Assembly (NCBI GenBank): GCA_949373145.1
Contig: CASICI010000033.1
Span: 16,602 to 80,601 of the forward strand
Direction: 5' to 3'
Source: an uncultured Phycisphaerales bacterium
GTDB taxonomy: Bacteria > Planctomycetota > Phycisphaerae > Phycisphaerales > SM1A02
Length of the DNA stretch: 64,000 nucleotides
The notes under the pieces are model-generated. The model had not been told where the DNA came from. It was given only the letters and a program-made list of their open reading frames with translations, and made no database searches. Below, in pieces: positions 53,862 through 63,498 of this stretch. Made by a program: the position numbers and the translations under genes. The first letter of the stretch is position 1, and each line of letters begins with the position of its first letter.

Positions 53862-55814
53862 ATGAGCAATTTTCGATTCGATGAACTGATGAACGACCTG
53901 GGAATCCCATCCGCCAAGGGTGCATCCACACCGAGGTCGGGTTCCAAGGACACACCCCAAGGATCGACCGACAAGGTCGGTCAGCGTCCGGATCTCTCAG
54001 GCGCCGGTCTGGGAGAGATCGAAGCGCCCACTCCCGAATCGTCCGCCTCCGTGATCCGCCCCGGAGATGCCTTGAGCGAACTCTGGACTCCCGAAGAGGA
54101 AAGCCACCCCGAAACCGATCTGGCATCTCTCGCATTCGATCGCGGATTCGCCGACAACCAGCAGATCGAATCAGCTCGAAGAATGGAACCTCAGTCCGCC
54201 GGGCGATCCTTCGCCGCACTTCTGATCGACGCCGGATCCGATGAGGCCGGAATCCAGTCACTCGTGGCTGAGATCTCACGCCTTCCATTCGAACGCATCG
54301 ATCCCGCACAACCTGATTCGCATGAAACCGAACTGATGCAGAAGCTCGGTGTGGAATACTGCCGGGAGCGTGCGGTGCTTCCCATCCGCCGTGAGGGCTC
54401 GCGAATCGTGGTGGGTACGACCACCCCGGACGATCTCTTTCTCATGGAGGATCTGAAGCGTCGTCTTGGAGTCGCGGTTCTCAAGCATGTCATCATCGTC
54501 GAGTCCGACATTCTGGCCGTCATCGAGAAGCATGGCGAGGAGTCCGTCGACGAGATCGACATGAACGACCTGCTCGCGGACGTGGATGACGAGGACAGCG
54601 TCGAGGTCAAGGAGAACGATGACGATTCCGAGGACTTCGAGGATGAAGCAGAATCATCACCGGTCGTTCGATACGTGAATCACATCATCCAGACCGCGGT
54701 CAAGGAAGGTGCCTCCGACATCCACATCGAACCCGGTGAGGAGTCACTGAAGGTTCGATTCAGAATCGACGGCGTGCTCTTCGAGATGATGACTCCGCCG
54801 AGGAAGATGCATGGTGCACTCACCTCTCGAATCAAGATCATGGCGAATCTGGACATCGCGGAGCGTCGTCTGCCACAGGATGGACGAATCCGTGTGAACG
54901 TCATGGGACGTCGCATGGACCTTCGAGTCTCGACGATTCCAACACCCGGTGGTGAGAAGACCGTGATGCGTATTCTGGATACGCGATCGATCAACGTCAC
55001 CCTCAACGACCTGGGCTTCTCGGAGGATGCACTGACGACCTGGAAGACTCAGATCTCCCAGCCTCACGGAATCATCCTCGTCACCGGTCCCACGGGATCG
55101 GGCAAGACCACCACGCTCTATTCCTCGATCAGGCAGATGGATCGCCGGCAGCTGAACATTTCGACCGTGGAAGATCCGATCGAATACCACCTCGACGGCA
55201 TCACCCAGATCCAGACCCACGAAATGATCGGTCTCGGTTTCTCGACGGCGCTGAAGGCGCTTCTTCGTCAGGATCCCGATGTCGTTCTGTTGGGCGAGGT
55301 CCGTGACATCGAAACCGCGACGACCGCGGTGCAGGCGGCGCTGACCGGTCACCTCGTGTTGAGCACCTTGCATACCAATGATGCGCCGAGTTCGGTGACC
55401 CGACTGATCAATATCGGCATCGAACCGTTTCTGGTGGGCGCCGCGCTCAACGCGATCCTCGCTCAGCGTCTCGTCCGTCGGACCTGTCCCAATTGCATCG
55501 TCGAGGAACCTGTTCCCGAAGATGTCGCCGAGTTCCTTTCCGTGCATGGAGTCACGCGCAAGACTCTGAGTCGTGGCGTTGGTTGCGCCAACTGCCGGGA
55601 GACCGGGTACGCCGGTCGAGGTGGCATCTACGAAATGCTCGTTCTCGATGATTTTCTTCGTGACCGAATCGCTTCAAGTCCGAACGTCACGGAGTTTCGC
55701 CGTCTGTGCATCGAGCGCGGCATGAGCACGCTGCGTGATGACGGTTTCAACAAGATCCAGCAGGGGCAGACCACGCTCGAAGAGGTCCTTCGAGTCACGG
55801 AAGCCACCATCTAA
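53862..55814 (+). CDS. pilB: Type II secretion / type IV pilus assembly ATPase (GspE/PilB)
   Basis: Hexameric ATPase that drives pilus or pseudopilus extension, 650 residues. N-terminal extended MshEN/N1E domain (about 70-230), acidic linker (about 230-270), then the ATPase domain: Walker A GPTGSGKT (K415), Asp box (DIHIEPGEESLKVRFRIDGVL), Walker B LLGEVRD, His box LVLSTLHTND. A zinc-binding C542-x2-C545 / C575-x2-C578 is present, as in PilB/GspE. The first 60 residues are proline- and serine-rich and probably disordered. Last gene of the pilM-B run. Confidence 0.93.
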   Translation: MSNFRFDELMNDLGIPSAKGASTPRSGSKDTPQGSTDKVGQRPDLSGAGLGEIEAPTPESSASVIRPGDALSELWTPEEESHPETDLASLAFDRGFADNQQIESARRMEPQSAGRSFAALLIDAGSDEAGIQSLVAEISRLPFERIDPAQPDSHETELMQKLGVEYCRERAVLPIRREGSRIVVGTTTPDDLFLMEDLKRRLGVAVLKHVIIVESDILAVIEKHGEESVDEIDMNDLLADVDDEDSVEVKENDDDSEDFEDEAESSPVVRYVNHIIQTAVKEGASDIHIEPGEESLKVRFRIDGVLFEMMTPPRKMHGALTSRIKIMANLDIAERRLPQDGRIRVNVMGRRMDLRVSTIPTPGGEKTVMRILDTRSINVTLNDLGFSEDALTTWKTQISQPHGIILVTGPTGSGKTTTLYSSIRQMDRRQLNISTVEDPIEYHLDGITQIQTHEMIGLGFSTALKALLRQDPDVVLLGEVRDIETATTAVQAALTGHLVLSTLHTNDAPSSVTRLINIGIEPFLVGAALNAILAQRLVRRTCPNCIVEEPVPEDVAEFLSVHGVTRKTLSRGVGCANCRETGYAGRGGIYEMLVLDDFLRDRIASSPNVTEFRRLCIERGMSTLRDDGFNKIQQGQTTLEEVLRVTEATI

Positions 55815-55824
55815 GCCGTTCGAT

Positions 55825-56406
55825 CTACTTCATGCTCGCGCTGAAGATGGTGCTCAGGGGTTCGTGAAGTGCCGCAGCACCCAGCACGACCCATGCGATC
55901 CCCGCACACGGCACCTTCGCGAGCGTTCCAAGGATACGGCCGACCACCGCGCCCGCGGCGGGTTTGATGGTGTCCTTCAGCTGGACATCTCCCTTCGCCG
56001 TCAATTCACCTGCGACCGCCCCCGCACCACAGCCAGCGATCGCTCCGATGAGCGAGCCGATGATTGGAATCGGAATGAGAATGGTTCCGGCGACCGTACC
56101 GATCAAGCCTCCGATGAGCGAGCCGACCATGCCGCGTTTCGACGCACCGCCTTTTTTCGCCCCGAGTGCACCGGCAAGAAATTCAAGGACCTCGCCCACG
56201 ATCGCCACCACCACGGCGATGATGAAGACCCACCAGGGGATGAGCCACTCACTTCCCGACGGAGCCCAGAGTCGCTGAATGAATTCCAGACCGACGGCAA
56301 GCCCGATCAGAAGCCAGGTGCCGGGAAGTCCGATGAGCACCAGGCTGATCGAGCCTGCGCCCAGGATGATGAAGATGAGTACGGCAATGAGGTCCAGCCA
56401 CACCAT
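55825..56406 (-). CDS. DUF456 membrane protein
   Basis: 193 residues, mostly hydrophobic: several helices and a glycine-rich repeat region (SLIGGLIGTVAGTILIPIPIIGSLIGAIAGCGAGAVAGE) typical of DUF456. AAGGA lies upstream of ATG 56406, preferred over an in-frame ATG 26 codons earlier. Function of DUF456 is unknown; glycine zippers suggest oligomerisation in the membrane. Convergent with pilB, only ten bases away. Confidence 0.85.
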   Translation of the reverse strand: MVWLDLIAVLIFIILGAGSISLVLIGLPGTWLLIGLAVGLEFIQRLWAPSGSEWLIPWWVFIIAVVVAIVGEVLEFLAGALGAKKGGASKRGMVGSLIGGLIGTVAGTILIPIPIIGSLIGAIAGCGAGAVAGELTAKGDVQLKDTIKPAAGAVVGRILGTLAKVPCAGIAWVVLGAAALHEPLSTIFSASMK

Positions 56407-56507
56407 GAAGTCTTCCTTACGGTTCTGGAGTCGTGATGTCACATCCGAGCGGGTCTCGTGAAGTCTCATTGGGATTTCACCCACGAGATCTCCTGTATTC
56501 CTCGACC

Positions 56508-57005
56508 TTACCCAACTCGTTCGAAGATGTCCGGTGTGACGAGATATTCAGCCGGAGGATCACCCTCCCAGCGGACTTCGAGGACCAGTCTGGTCTGGTT
56601 CTCTTCCTTGATCCGGGCTTCGCCTCGGGCCAATGGTGTGACCAGCCCACTCACTGATTTCGGGCGCACCGGTGCTTGAAGTCTTGCATAGACCCCTCGA
56701 TGCGCCTGAAGTGGTGTGACATCGATCCGCTCACCGATCTCGAGTTCCCGAGGGTTTTTCATCAGACGCCACGTCCTCAAAAGTCGCTCCTCATCCTCAA
56801 AGGTGCTCTGAGGGGCGAGAAACAGGTCTATGTGCGGTATTCCCGAGGTGGGCGCGTGCAGGCAGATCGATATGGGATACCACTCAGCATCGAAGTGAGA
56901 CTGATTCGTGGTGGATGGATCGTGCTTTTGCCAACGAGATGAGTTCACTTCGATATCATCGTGCAAATGACCGCTTGGTGCGGTTGATTTGAGCCATGGG
57001 CTCAT
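56508..57005 (-). CDS. PilZ-like or unknown small protein
   Basis: 165 residues (start ATG 57005; two earlier in-frame ATGs exist and no start has a good ribosome site). Composition and the alternating strand pattern (EWYPISICLHAPTSGIPHIDLFLAPQS, GVYARLQAPVRP, RLVLEVRWEGDPPAEYLVT) indicate a small beta protein. It is divergent from the TPR lipoprotein gene, sharing an overlapping start region. A PilZ-type fold was considered because of the position near pilB, but the RxxxR and D/NxSxxG motifs are absent. Function unknown. Confidence 0.5.
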   Translation of the reverse strand: MSPWLKSTAPSGHLHDDIEVNSSRWQKHDPSTTNQSHFDAEWYPISICLHAPTSGIPHIDLFLAPQSTFEDEERLLRTWRLMKNPRELEIGERIDVTPLQAHRGVYARLQAPVRPKSVSGLVTPLARGEARIKEENQTRLVLEVRWEGDPPAEYLVTPDIFERVG

Positions 57006-57024
57006 TTTAGGGAGCGAATATCGC

Positions 57025-57705
57025 ATGTTCACCGTCCGCCATTCAAGTCTGATCCTCTGTCTGCTCTCCGGTCTCGCTTTCTGGACCATGTCCGGCTGTG
57101 ATTCCATGAAGGACACGCCCACCCATGTTCTCAAGAGTCGGGCCGATCGCGATTTCGAATATCAGCAGTGGGAGCCCGCTTCCGAGCTCTATTCGGTAGT
57201 CGTCTCGCGCGAGCCCAGCAACGGGGACGCTCAGTATCGATACGGCGTCTCTCTCACGAAGATGGGCGAATACGACAAAGCCGAGTCCGCACTTCAGGTC
57301 GCGAGTTCGATCGATCCACAGGACGACAAGATCTTCTTCGCACTTGCCCAGGCCATGTTCGAAAAGAAGCAGTATCAGAAGCTCTTCACGATGCTGCGCG
57401 ATCGTGCTCAGGACAATCGAAGCATTCCCGCGTGGCTTCTTCTGGCGGGCTACGCCGAGCAGTTGGGGGATTTCGACACGGCCCTCGAGGCATTGACCAA
57501 TGCCTGCGCGCTCGAGAACGGTTCCACTTCGGAGCCCTACTATCGGGCAGCTCTGGTGCTGGGGCACGTCGGTCGAACCGAGGATGCCATCCGTCGTCTG
57601 CGGCAAGCCTATCGAATCGCACCTGATGATCAGCGCATTTCCGTGTTGCTCGTCGAATATGGTGAAATTCCCGGCCCTACAATCGGTCTTGCGCCCGGCC
57701 GTTGA
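57025..57705 (+). CDS. TPR lipoprotein
   Basis: 226 residues: lipoprotein signal with lipobox MSGC (lipidated C25) and then TPR repeats (about 45-210), for example SNGDAQYRYGVSLTKMGEYDKAESALQVASSIDP and AWLLLAGYAEQLGDFDTALEALTNACAL. AGGGAG lies ten bases before the ATG. Likely outer-membrane- or periplasm-facing scaffold. PilF/Pilotin proteins of T4P are TPR lipoproteins, and this one lies 1.2 kb from pilB, so a pilotin role is a possibility but unproven. Confidence 0.8.
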   Translation: MFTVRHSSLILCLLSGLAFWTMSGCDSMKDTPTHVLKSRADRDFEYQQWEPASELYSVVVSREPSNGDAQYRYGVSLTKMGEYDKAESALQVASSIDPQDDKIFFALAQAMFEKKQYQKLFTMLRDRAQDNRSIPAWLLLAGYAEQLGDFDTALEALTNACALENGSTSEPYYRAALVLGHVGRTEDAIRRLRQAYRIAPDDQRISVLLVEYGEIPGPTIGLAPGR

Positions 57706-57745
57706 GATCAGATGACGCTGGTGTGCGTCGGGACAGGATCGTGTG

Positions 57746-58738
57746 ATGTCGGAATTCATGGATCATCAGCACGCGACATCCGGTCCGGATCTGGATGACT
57801 CCGGAAACGACTGGCTTGCTCGGCTTTCCGCCTTGAGCGATCGTTCACGTGTTCGGATCATGGTCGTCCTCGCGCAGGAGGAGTTGGGCGTCGGAGAGAT
57901 CTCTCGAACGCTCGGCATGCCCCAGTCGACGGTGAGCAGGCATCTCAAGCCGCTCTTTGAACTCGGCTTCATCGCCAAGCGAAGCGAGGGAACCACCAGT
58001 CTCTATCGCATCGATCTGCGTGATGAGGCTGATACCATTCTGTGGAGCGAGATCAGCTCACGTGTCTCCGGTGCGGAAGATGTCCGTGACGACCTCATCA
58101 GGCTCAGGCAGGTTCTTCTCGAGCGCACCTCCGACAGTCGTTCCTTCTTCGGCCGAGTCGGCTCCGAGTGGCAGGCGATTCGCCGTGAACTCTTCGGTTT
58201 CGGATTCACCGAGGAAGCTCTGCTCGGGCTGCTTCCAACCGACTGGGTGGTGGCGGATCTGGGATGCGGCAGTGGTGACGCCGCGGAGCGTCTCGCGCCC
58301 GTCGTCTCCCGCGTGCTTGCGGTCGATCGTGAGCCGGCGATGCTGGAAGCGGCACGAACACGACTCTCCGACCATGGCAACGTCGAGTTCATCGAGGCCC
58401 AGCTCGATCGTCTTCCATTCAACGAGGGATCGCTGGATGCAGCGATCATGATGTTGGTTCTTCATCATCAGGAGGACCCTCAATCCAACGTGCAGGAAGT
58501 CTCTCGTATCCTGAAAGATGGCGGCTATCTCGTCATCGTGGACATGGTGTCTCATGATCGACTCGACCTGGTCGAGGCGATGCAGCACCACCATCTCGGC
58601 TTCGAGGAGACGACCATCAGGCAGTGGGCAGACCGATCAGGTCTTGAAATACGCAGCACTCGCAGGCTTCATGCCTCACTGAACGGGCGTGGTCCTGCGC
58701 TCTTCGCCTGCATCATGCAGAAGCCCGCTTCCGACTGA
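57746..58738 (+). CDS. ArsR-type regulator fused to a SAM-dependent methyltransferase
   Basis: 330 residues. N-terminal winged-helix ArsR domain (about 20-100): DRSRVRIMVVLAQEELGVGEISRTLGMPQSTVSRHLKPLFELGFIAKRSEG. C-terminal class I methyltransferase (about 165-320) with VVADLGCGSGDAAERLAP (motif I) and DAAIMMLVLHHQEDP. The metal-sensing ELCVCDL motif of classic ArsR is absent. Fusions of this kind are commonly linked to methionine-cycle genes, and ahcY lies 1.9 kb downstream, so sensing SAM or S-adenosylhomocysteine is plausible. AGGA lies seven bases before ATG; a GTG one codon upstream is an alternative. Confidence 0.88.
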   Translation: MSEFMDHQHATSGPDLDDSGNDWLARLSALSDRSRVRIMVVLAQEELGVGEISRTLGMPQSTVSRHLKPLFELGFIAKRSEGTTSLYRIDLRDEADTILWSEISSRVSGAEDVRDDLIRLRQVLLERTSDSRSFFGRVGSEWQAIRRELFGFGFTEEALLGLLPTDWVVADLGCGSGDAAERLAPVVSRVLAVDREPAMLEAARTRLSDHGNVEFIEAQLDRLPFNEGSLDAAIMMLVLHHQEDPQSNVQEVSRILKDGGYLVIVDMVSHDRLDLVEAMQHHHLGFEETTIRQWADRSGLEIRSTRRLHASLNGRGPALFACIMQKPASD

Positions 58739-58769
58739 GCCGCCGTACGCTTCTTCGGTGAAATGAAAA

Positions 58770-58810
58770 GAGGTCGCCTGCATGTGCAGACGACCTCCTG
58801 TTTCGTTTTT
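58770..58810. terminator. Bidirectional terminator between the ArsR-MT and YHS genes
   Basis: GAGGTCG-C-CTGCA (58770-58782) pairs with TGCAG-A-CGACCTC (58785-58797) with one mismatch and a two-base loop, then CTGTTTCGTTTTT. AAATGAAAAG on the left gives a shorter T-rich tail on the minus strand. Confidence 0.75.
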
Positions 58811-58820
58811 CAGCAGGTTC

Positions 58821-59519
58821 TCAGTCGGACTTGATACCGGTCTTGGGGGCGTCGAGCATGGCAAGATACTGAGCCGGGTTGCTCTTGACCTTGTTGGAGC
58901 ACCCTCCACAACAGGTTCGCACCATGCGGTTTGCGACCACGACCTGATTCGGATTGGCGCCATAGGGCCGTCCGCTGATCACGCACACGTCGAGAGGATA
59001 CGACGCCGACTGCTGCTTGATGATCATTTCCGCAAGCATGTCGTCGTACTTCTTCTGATTCTTCTTGAACTTTCGGATGCAGGCCTTGCAGCAGAATCGA
59101 TACAGACGATTACCGATGACCACGTTCGTGCCTTCGGTCATGGCTTCCGGAGTGTCGGGCGCAGCCATCGGCTCGCTCGTCATCACCACGCAGTTTCCTG
59201 AGGGGTAGTAGGGCATCTGCGCCTTGATGATCTTCTTGTCCAGTTCCGGGAGGTTGGTCTTCAGATCCTTCTCGAAGTTTCCACGGCAGCCGTTGCAGCA
59301 GAAGCGGACTTCGCGGCCCTTGTCAGAGGCGCGAGGCGTTTCTGAAAGCACGACCACGATCGGATTGTCACCGAGTGGTCTTCCCGAGACGGGGCAGTTC
59401 GCCAGTGGATAGGCGTCGCCGACACGTTTCTGGGTCGATTCCTGTGTTGCAGCACCCATGAGCAGGAGACTTGCGATGAACGCTGAGAAGATGGTGAGGA
59501 TTTTGATGTGGCGTGTCAT
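58821..59519 (-). CDS. Secreted protein with three cysteine-rich YHS/TRASH-like repeats
   Basis: 232 residues, signal peptide about 6-24. Three repeats of about 65 residues each start with a C-[PV]-[VI]-[ST/MT] element and end in C-C-x2-C: C42 with C74-C75-x2-C78, C110 with C143-C144-x2-C147, C179 with C203-C204-x2-C207; 'RFCCNGCRGNF', 'RFCCKACIRKF' and 'RTCCGGCSNKV' resemble the 'YFCSxxCxxxF' of YHS domains. Such cysteine pairs bind metal, typically copper or another heavy metal. Its neighbour on the same strand has four related but cysteine-poor repeats. AAGGA precedes the ATG. Confidence 0.75.
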   Translation of the reverse strand: MTRHIKILTIFSAFIASLLLMGAATQESTQKRVGDAYPLANCPVSGRPLGDNPIVVVLSETPRASDKGREVRFCCNGCRGNFEKDLKTNLPELDKKIIKAQMPYYPSGNCVVMTSEPMAAPDTPEAMTEGTNVVIGNRLYRFCCKACIRKFKKNQKKYDDMLAEMIIKQQSASYPLDVCVISGRPYGANPNQVVVANRMVRTCCGGCSNKVKSNPAQYLAMLDAPKTGIKSD

Positions 59520-59560
59520 GGTGGTGTTCCTTGGTACGAATCGGTACGAATCGGCACGGA

Positions 59561-60385
59561 TCAGTGCTCGTCTTCGGGGTAAGCGTAACGTACTTGTTCC
59601 GCTCGGGTCAGTTTATTGAATGCCCGTGCGGCATCAACGTTTCGAAGCGCGATGTCGCGTCCTTCGATGTTGATGATAGGTGAATCGAGGCGAATCGGTC
59701 TGTCGGTGATGGGGCAGACCACGTTGGCGACGCCCCGATCCGGAAGAATGATTCTCGCGGTGAGTTCATTTCTCCTGGTACGAGCCAGAGCATTGAACGT
59801 CGCCAGTGCCGCGGTGTCCGAAAATGCGATCTTGTATCGTTCGTCCTCCCACACCGGGGCGTCGGGAAGCAGAAGCTCGTCCGTGATCGGACAACGAGCG
59901 TTCGCGACGCCATCCGCTTCGAGGAGGTATCTCGCACAGATTCTCAGCGTGACATCCTCCGGGAGCGCGTTGAACTGATCGAGATGCTTCTGATCGATGA
60001 ATCCGATCAGGACGGATCTGTATTCCACGACACCGGCGTCCAGAGGGAGTGGTTCCTGCGAGAGGGGGCAGTATGCATTGATGACGCCTCGGCGATCGAG
60101 GAGTTGACTGCCTGCGATGACTCGCTTCGCACTTCCCGGCATTTCATCGAACGCCGCTGCCTGGGCTTCACTTCGAAAGAAGATTCGTTCTCCGGCGAAT
60201 GTTCGAACGGAGGTCTGACCTGAAAGTGGTTCGCTCGACAGGGCGCAGGTGGTTGCAGGTCCCATCTCATACCGCGTGGTCTTCGTCCCTGCATTGTCAG
60301 GTTGGCCCTTGGGAGCACATCCCACATGGACTGCTGCCACGAACACAAACAGGCCTGCACAGAGATTTGGAAGGGTTTTTCGCAT
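59561..60385 (-). CDS. Lipoprotein with four degenerate 59-residue YHS-like repeats
   Basis: 274 residues; lipobox VGC with lipidated C23. Four repeats begin at C47 (CALSSEPL), C106 (CPLSQEPL), C165 (CPITDELL) and C224 (CPITDRPI), exactly 59 residues apart. Each keeps the first 'C-x-[ILV]-[ST]-x-x-P' element and a later 'F-x-x-x-x-x-A-x-x-x-F' helix, but the CCxxC of the neighbouring gene is gone (IFFRSEAQAAAF, VLIGFIDQKHLDQF, YKIAFSDTAALATF, DIALRNVDAARAF). So four single-cysteine domains remain. Start ATG 60385 has AGGA five bases upstream. Lies 41 bases from the cysteine-rich gene on the same strand, so they are likely cotranscribed. Confidence 0.75.
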   Translation of the reverse strand: MRKTLPNLCAGLFVFVAAVHVGCAPKGQPDNAGTKTTRYEMGPATTCALSSEPLSGQTSVRTFAGERIFFRSEAQAAAFDEMPGSAKRVIAGSQLLDRRGVINAYCPLSQEPLPLDAGVVEYRSVLIGFIDQKHLDQFNALPEDVTLRICARYLLEADGVANARCPITDELLLPDAPVWEDERYKIAFSDTAALATFNALARTRRNELTARIILPDRGVANVVCPITDRPIRLDSPIINIEGRDIALRNVDAARAFNKLTRAEQVRYAYPEDEH

Positions 60386-60457
60386 CTGAATCCTGCTCCA
60401 CATGGTCTTTCAAGATCTTGAGACTAACGAACAATCGGAAAAGAAACCGGTATCGAC

Positions 60458-60514
60458 TTGCCTTCCACAGCGAAGCAAAGGTATACTCATCCATATATCC
60501 GGATGTTCGGATGA
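60458..60514 (+). promoter_or_regulatory. ahcY promoter with symmetric operator
   Basis: -35 TTGCCT (60458-60463), 18-base spacer, -10 TATACT (60482-60487). Overlapping the -10 and start-site region is a symmetric sequence: TCATCC (60487-60492), N4, ATCCGGAT (60497-60504), N4, GGATGA (60509-60514), all about one axis. This is the layout of a dimeric repressor site such as those of ArsR/SahR-type regulators. The ArsR-methyltransferase gene nearby is the obvious candidate. Distance to the ahcY start is about 95 bases. Confidence 0.6.
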
Positions 60515-60608
60515 ATGAAGACCGATAACATGTGTCTCTCACATTCTTCTCCACGGCACGCTCTGTGATCCGCGTGCTCCAAGTCACAGTTTCAAGAAGG
60601 AAACTCCC

Positions 60609-62105
<1,497 letters not shown>

Positions 62106-62137
62106 TCGATCGCATCACTCGATGCCGCGAGAACACA

Positions 62138-62168
62138 GGGAGAAGCCCATCCGGGCTTCTCCCTTTTT
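62138..62168 (+). terminator. Rho-independent terminator after ahcY
   Basis: Perfect 11-bp stem GGGAGAAGCCC / GGGCTTCTCCC (62138-62148 with 62153-62163), loop ATCC, then TTTTT. It begins 33 bases after the ahcY stop. Confidence 0.92.
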
Positions 62169-62203
62169 CATGTCCATGGCTCAGGGCAGCTGCCGAAGAG
62201 CAT

Positions 62204-63280
62204 TCAGTCCTTGGTGTTGTGTCCCTTGAGAATTCGCGCGAGCATGCTCTGCTTCCGCTCGACCAGGTCCGGACTGCTGCGCTGACCCACGATGCCGTAT
62301 TCACCGCACCAGCTGTCTTCGGGGCCGTTGATGAGCGCGCCTTCCGGGTCGATTCCGAATTCCTCCCGGACTTCCGCCAATGGTCTGAGGAAGAGATCAC
62401 CGAAATCGAAGTCCATCTTGAGGTAGTCGACGCTGCACCCGCCACCTCGTTCGAAGGCACGCATGACGACCTCCGGTTTGAACTGGTTCTTCCACGTGCG
62501 AAGCCCCTTGTCGAACTGGAGGCCCACCTGGAACTGTGCGATGTATCCGATGAGCGCCTTGCCCATGTCCATCTTCATCATGGCACCGTCGAAAGCGACG
62601 ATGCAGGTTTCACCGAGTGGTGTGGTCGGATAGCCCGCAAGGACATGGTGGATGTCATGAACCCAGAGTGAGTTCGAGAAGAACGCGCCGGGTGTTCCCG
62701 GCAGCGGAAAATCATTGTCTCTGTAGTACGCGATCAACGTGCCACCCAGCGTGTCCGGTGCGATGTCGCGATAGCCTTCGTATCTGGCCAGAGTCTTCTT
62801 GTCTCCATCGACGTGAATGACACTCTCGGCCAGCTTCAGGATTCCCTTCCAGAGTGGCGAGCCGACTTCCAGCGAAAGCGGACGATTCAGGCACAGCGCC
62901 AGGCCCATCACGGCCTCATGCGACAACTGGTGCAGTCGTTTGGTGAATTTTCGATCGAACCCCATGGCTTCGCCCAGTCGTCCCACCGCGGCGATTCGTT
63001 CCTGTTCACCGTCCTCCTCGAGAAACGGCAGGATGCCGGCCATGTTCATGACGCCTTCCTGCAGGGCTTGGGTCCGGAGCACATCACCGGCATCCTTCAG
63101 GGGCATCGCTTCGCTCGTGGTCGAGTACTCCTCGTTCTGAAAAAGGTGTTCCGCCATGGCAAGCAGCGTCTCTTCATGGATGGGATGGAGTGGCAGGTTT
63201 CCTTCGTCGGTCGCCACCTGTTTGAGAAGGCCCAGAATGTCGATTGCCTGCTGTCCGCGTACTTCAAGGATGTCTTTCAT
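62204..63280 (-). CDS. Coq4-like protein with N-terminal helical domain
   Basis: 358 residues. The central and C-terminal part holds H208-D209-x2-H212-x11-E224, exactly the HDxxHx11E zinc motif of Coq4, in [19 protein letters not shown]. Residues 1-140 are helical and unlike Coq4 proteins (for example [39 protein letters not shown]). Coq4 acts in ubiquinone synthesis; this organism seems to use the futalosine route to menaquinone (mqnB), so a role in quinone or another lipid is open. Nearby ahcY is convergent. Ends in an unusual C-terminal tail ([12 protein letters not shown]). Confidence 0.65.
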   Translation of the reverse strand: MKDILEVRGQQAIDILGLLKQVATDEGNLPLHPIHEETLLAMAEHLFQNEEYSTTSEAMPLKDAGDVLRTQALQEGVMNMAGILPFLEEDGEQERIAAVGRLGEAMGFDRKFTKRLHQLSHEAVMGLALCLNRPLSLEVGSPLWKGILKLAESVIHVDGDKKTLARYEGYRDIAPDTLGGTLIAYYRDNDFPLPGTPGAFFSNSLWVHDIHHVLAGYPTTPLGETCIVAFDGAMMKMDMGKALIGYIAQFQVGLQFDKGLRTWKNQFKPEVVMRAFERGGGCSVDYLKMDFDFGDLFLRPLAEVREEFGIDPEGALINGPEDSWCGEYGIVGQRSSPDLVERKQSMLARILKGHNTKD

Positions 63281-63498
63281 GGTCTCTCTTTCATGATCTG
63301 GTGTTCTTGGCTCTCATGGATCTTCGTCAGTATCGTCCTGCATCGTTGACGCTGGATCCAATCTTTTCGCACGTTCCTTCAGGAGGATTCCGATTTCGGT
63401 CAGGTCCGCCGCATTGCGATTGGCTTCGTTGCATTAAGATCGGTTCGCGACGAGAGCTCTGCGCGTGCCTCGCACGATATCATATACATTCGAAACAC

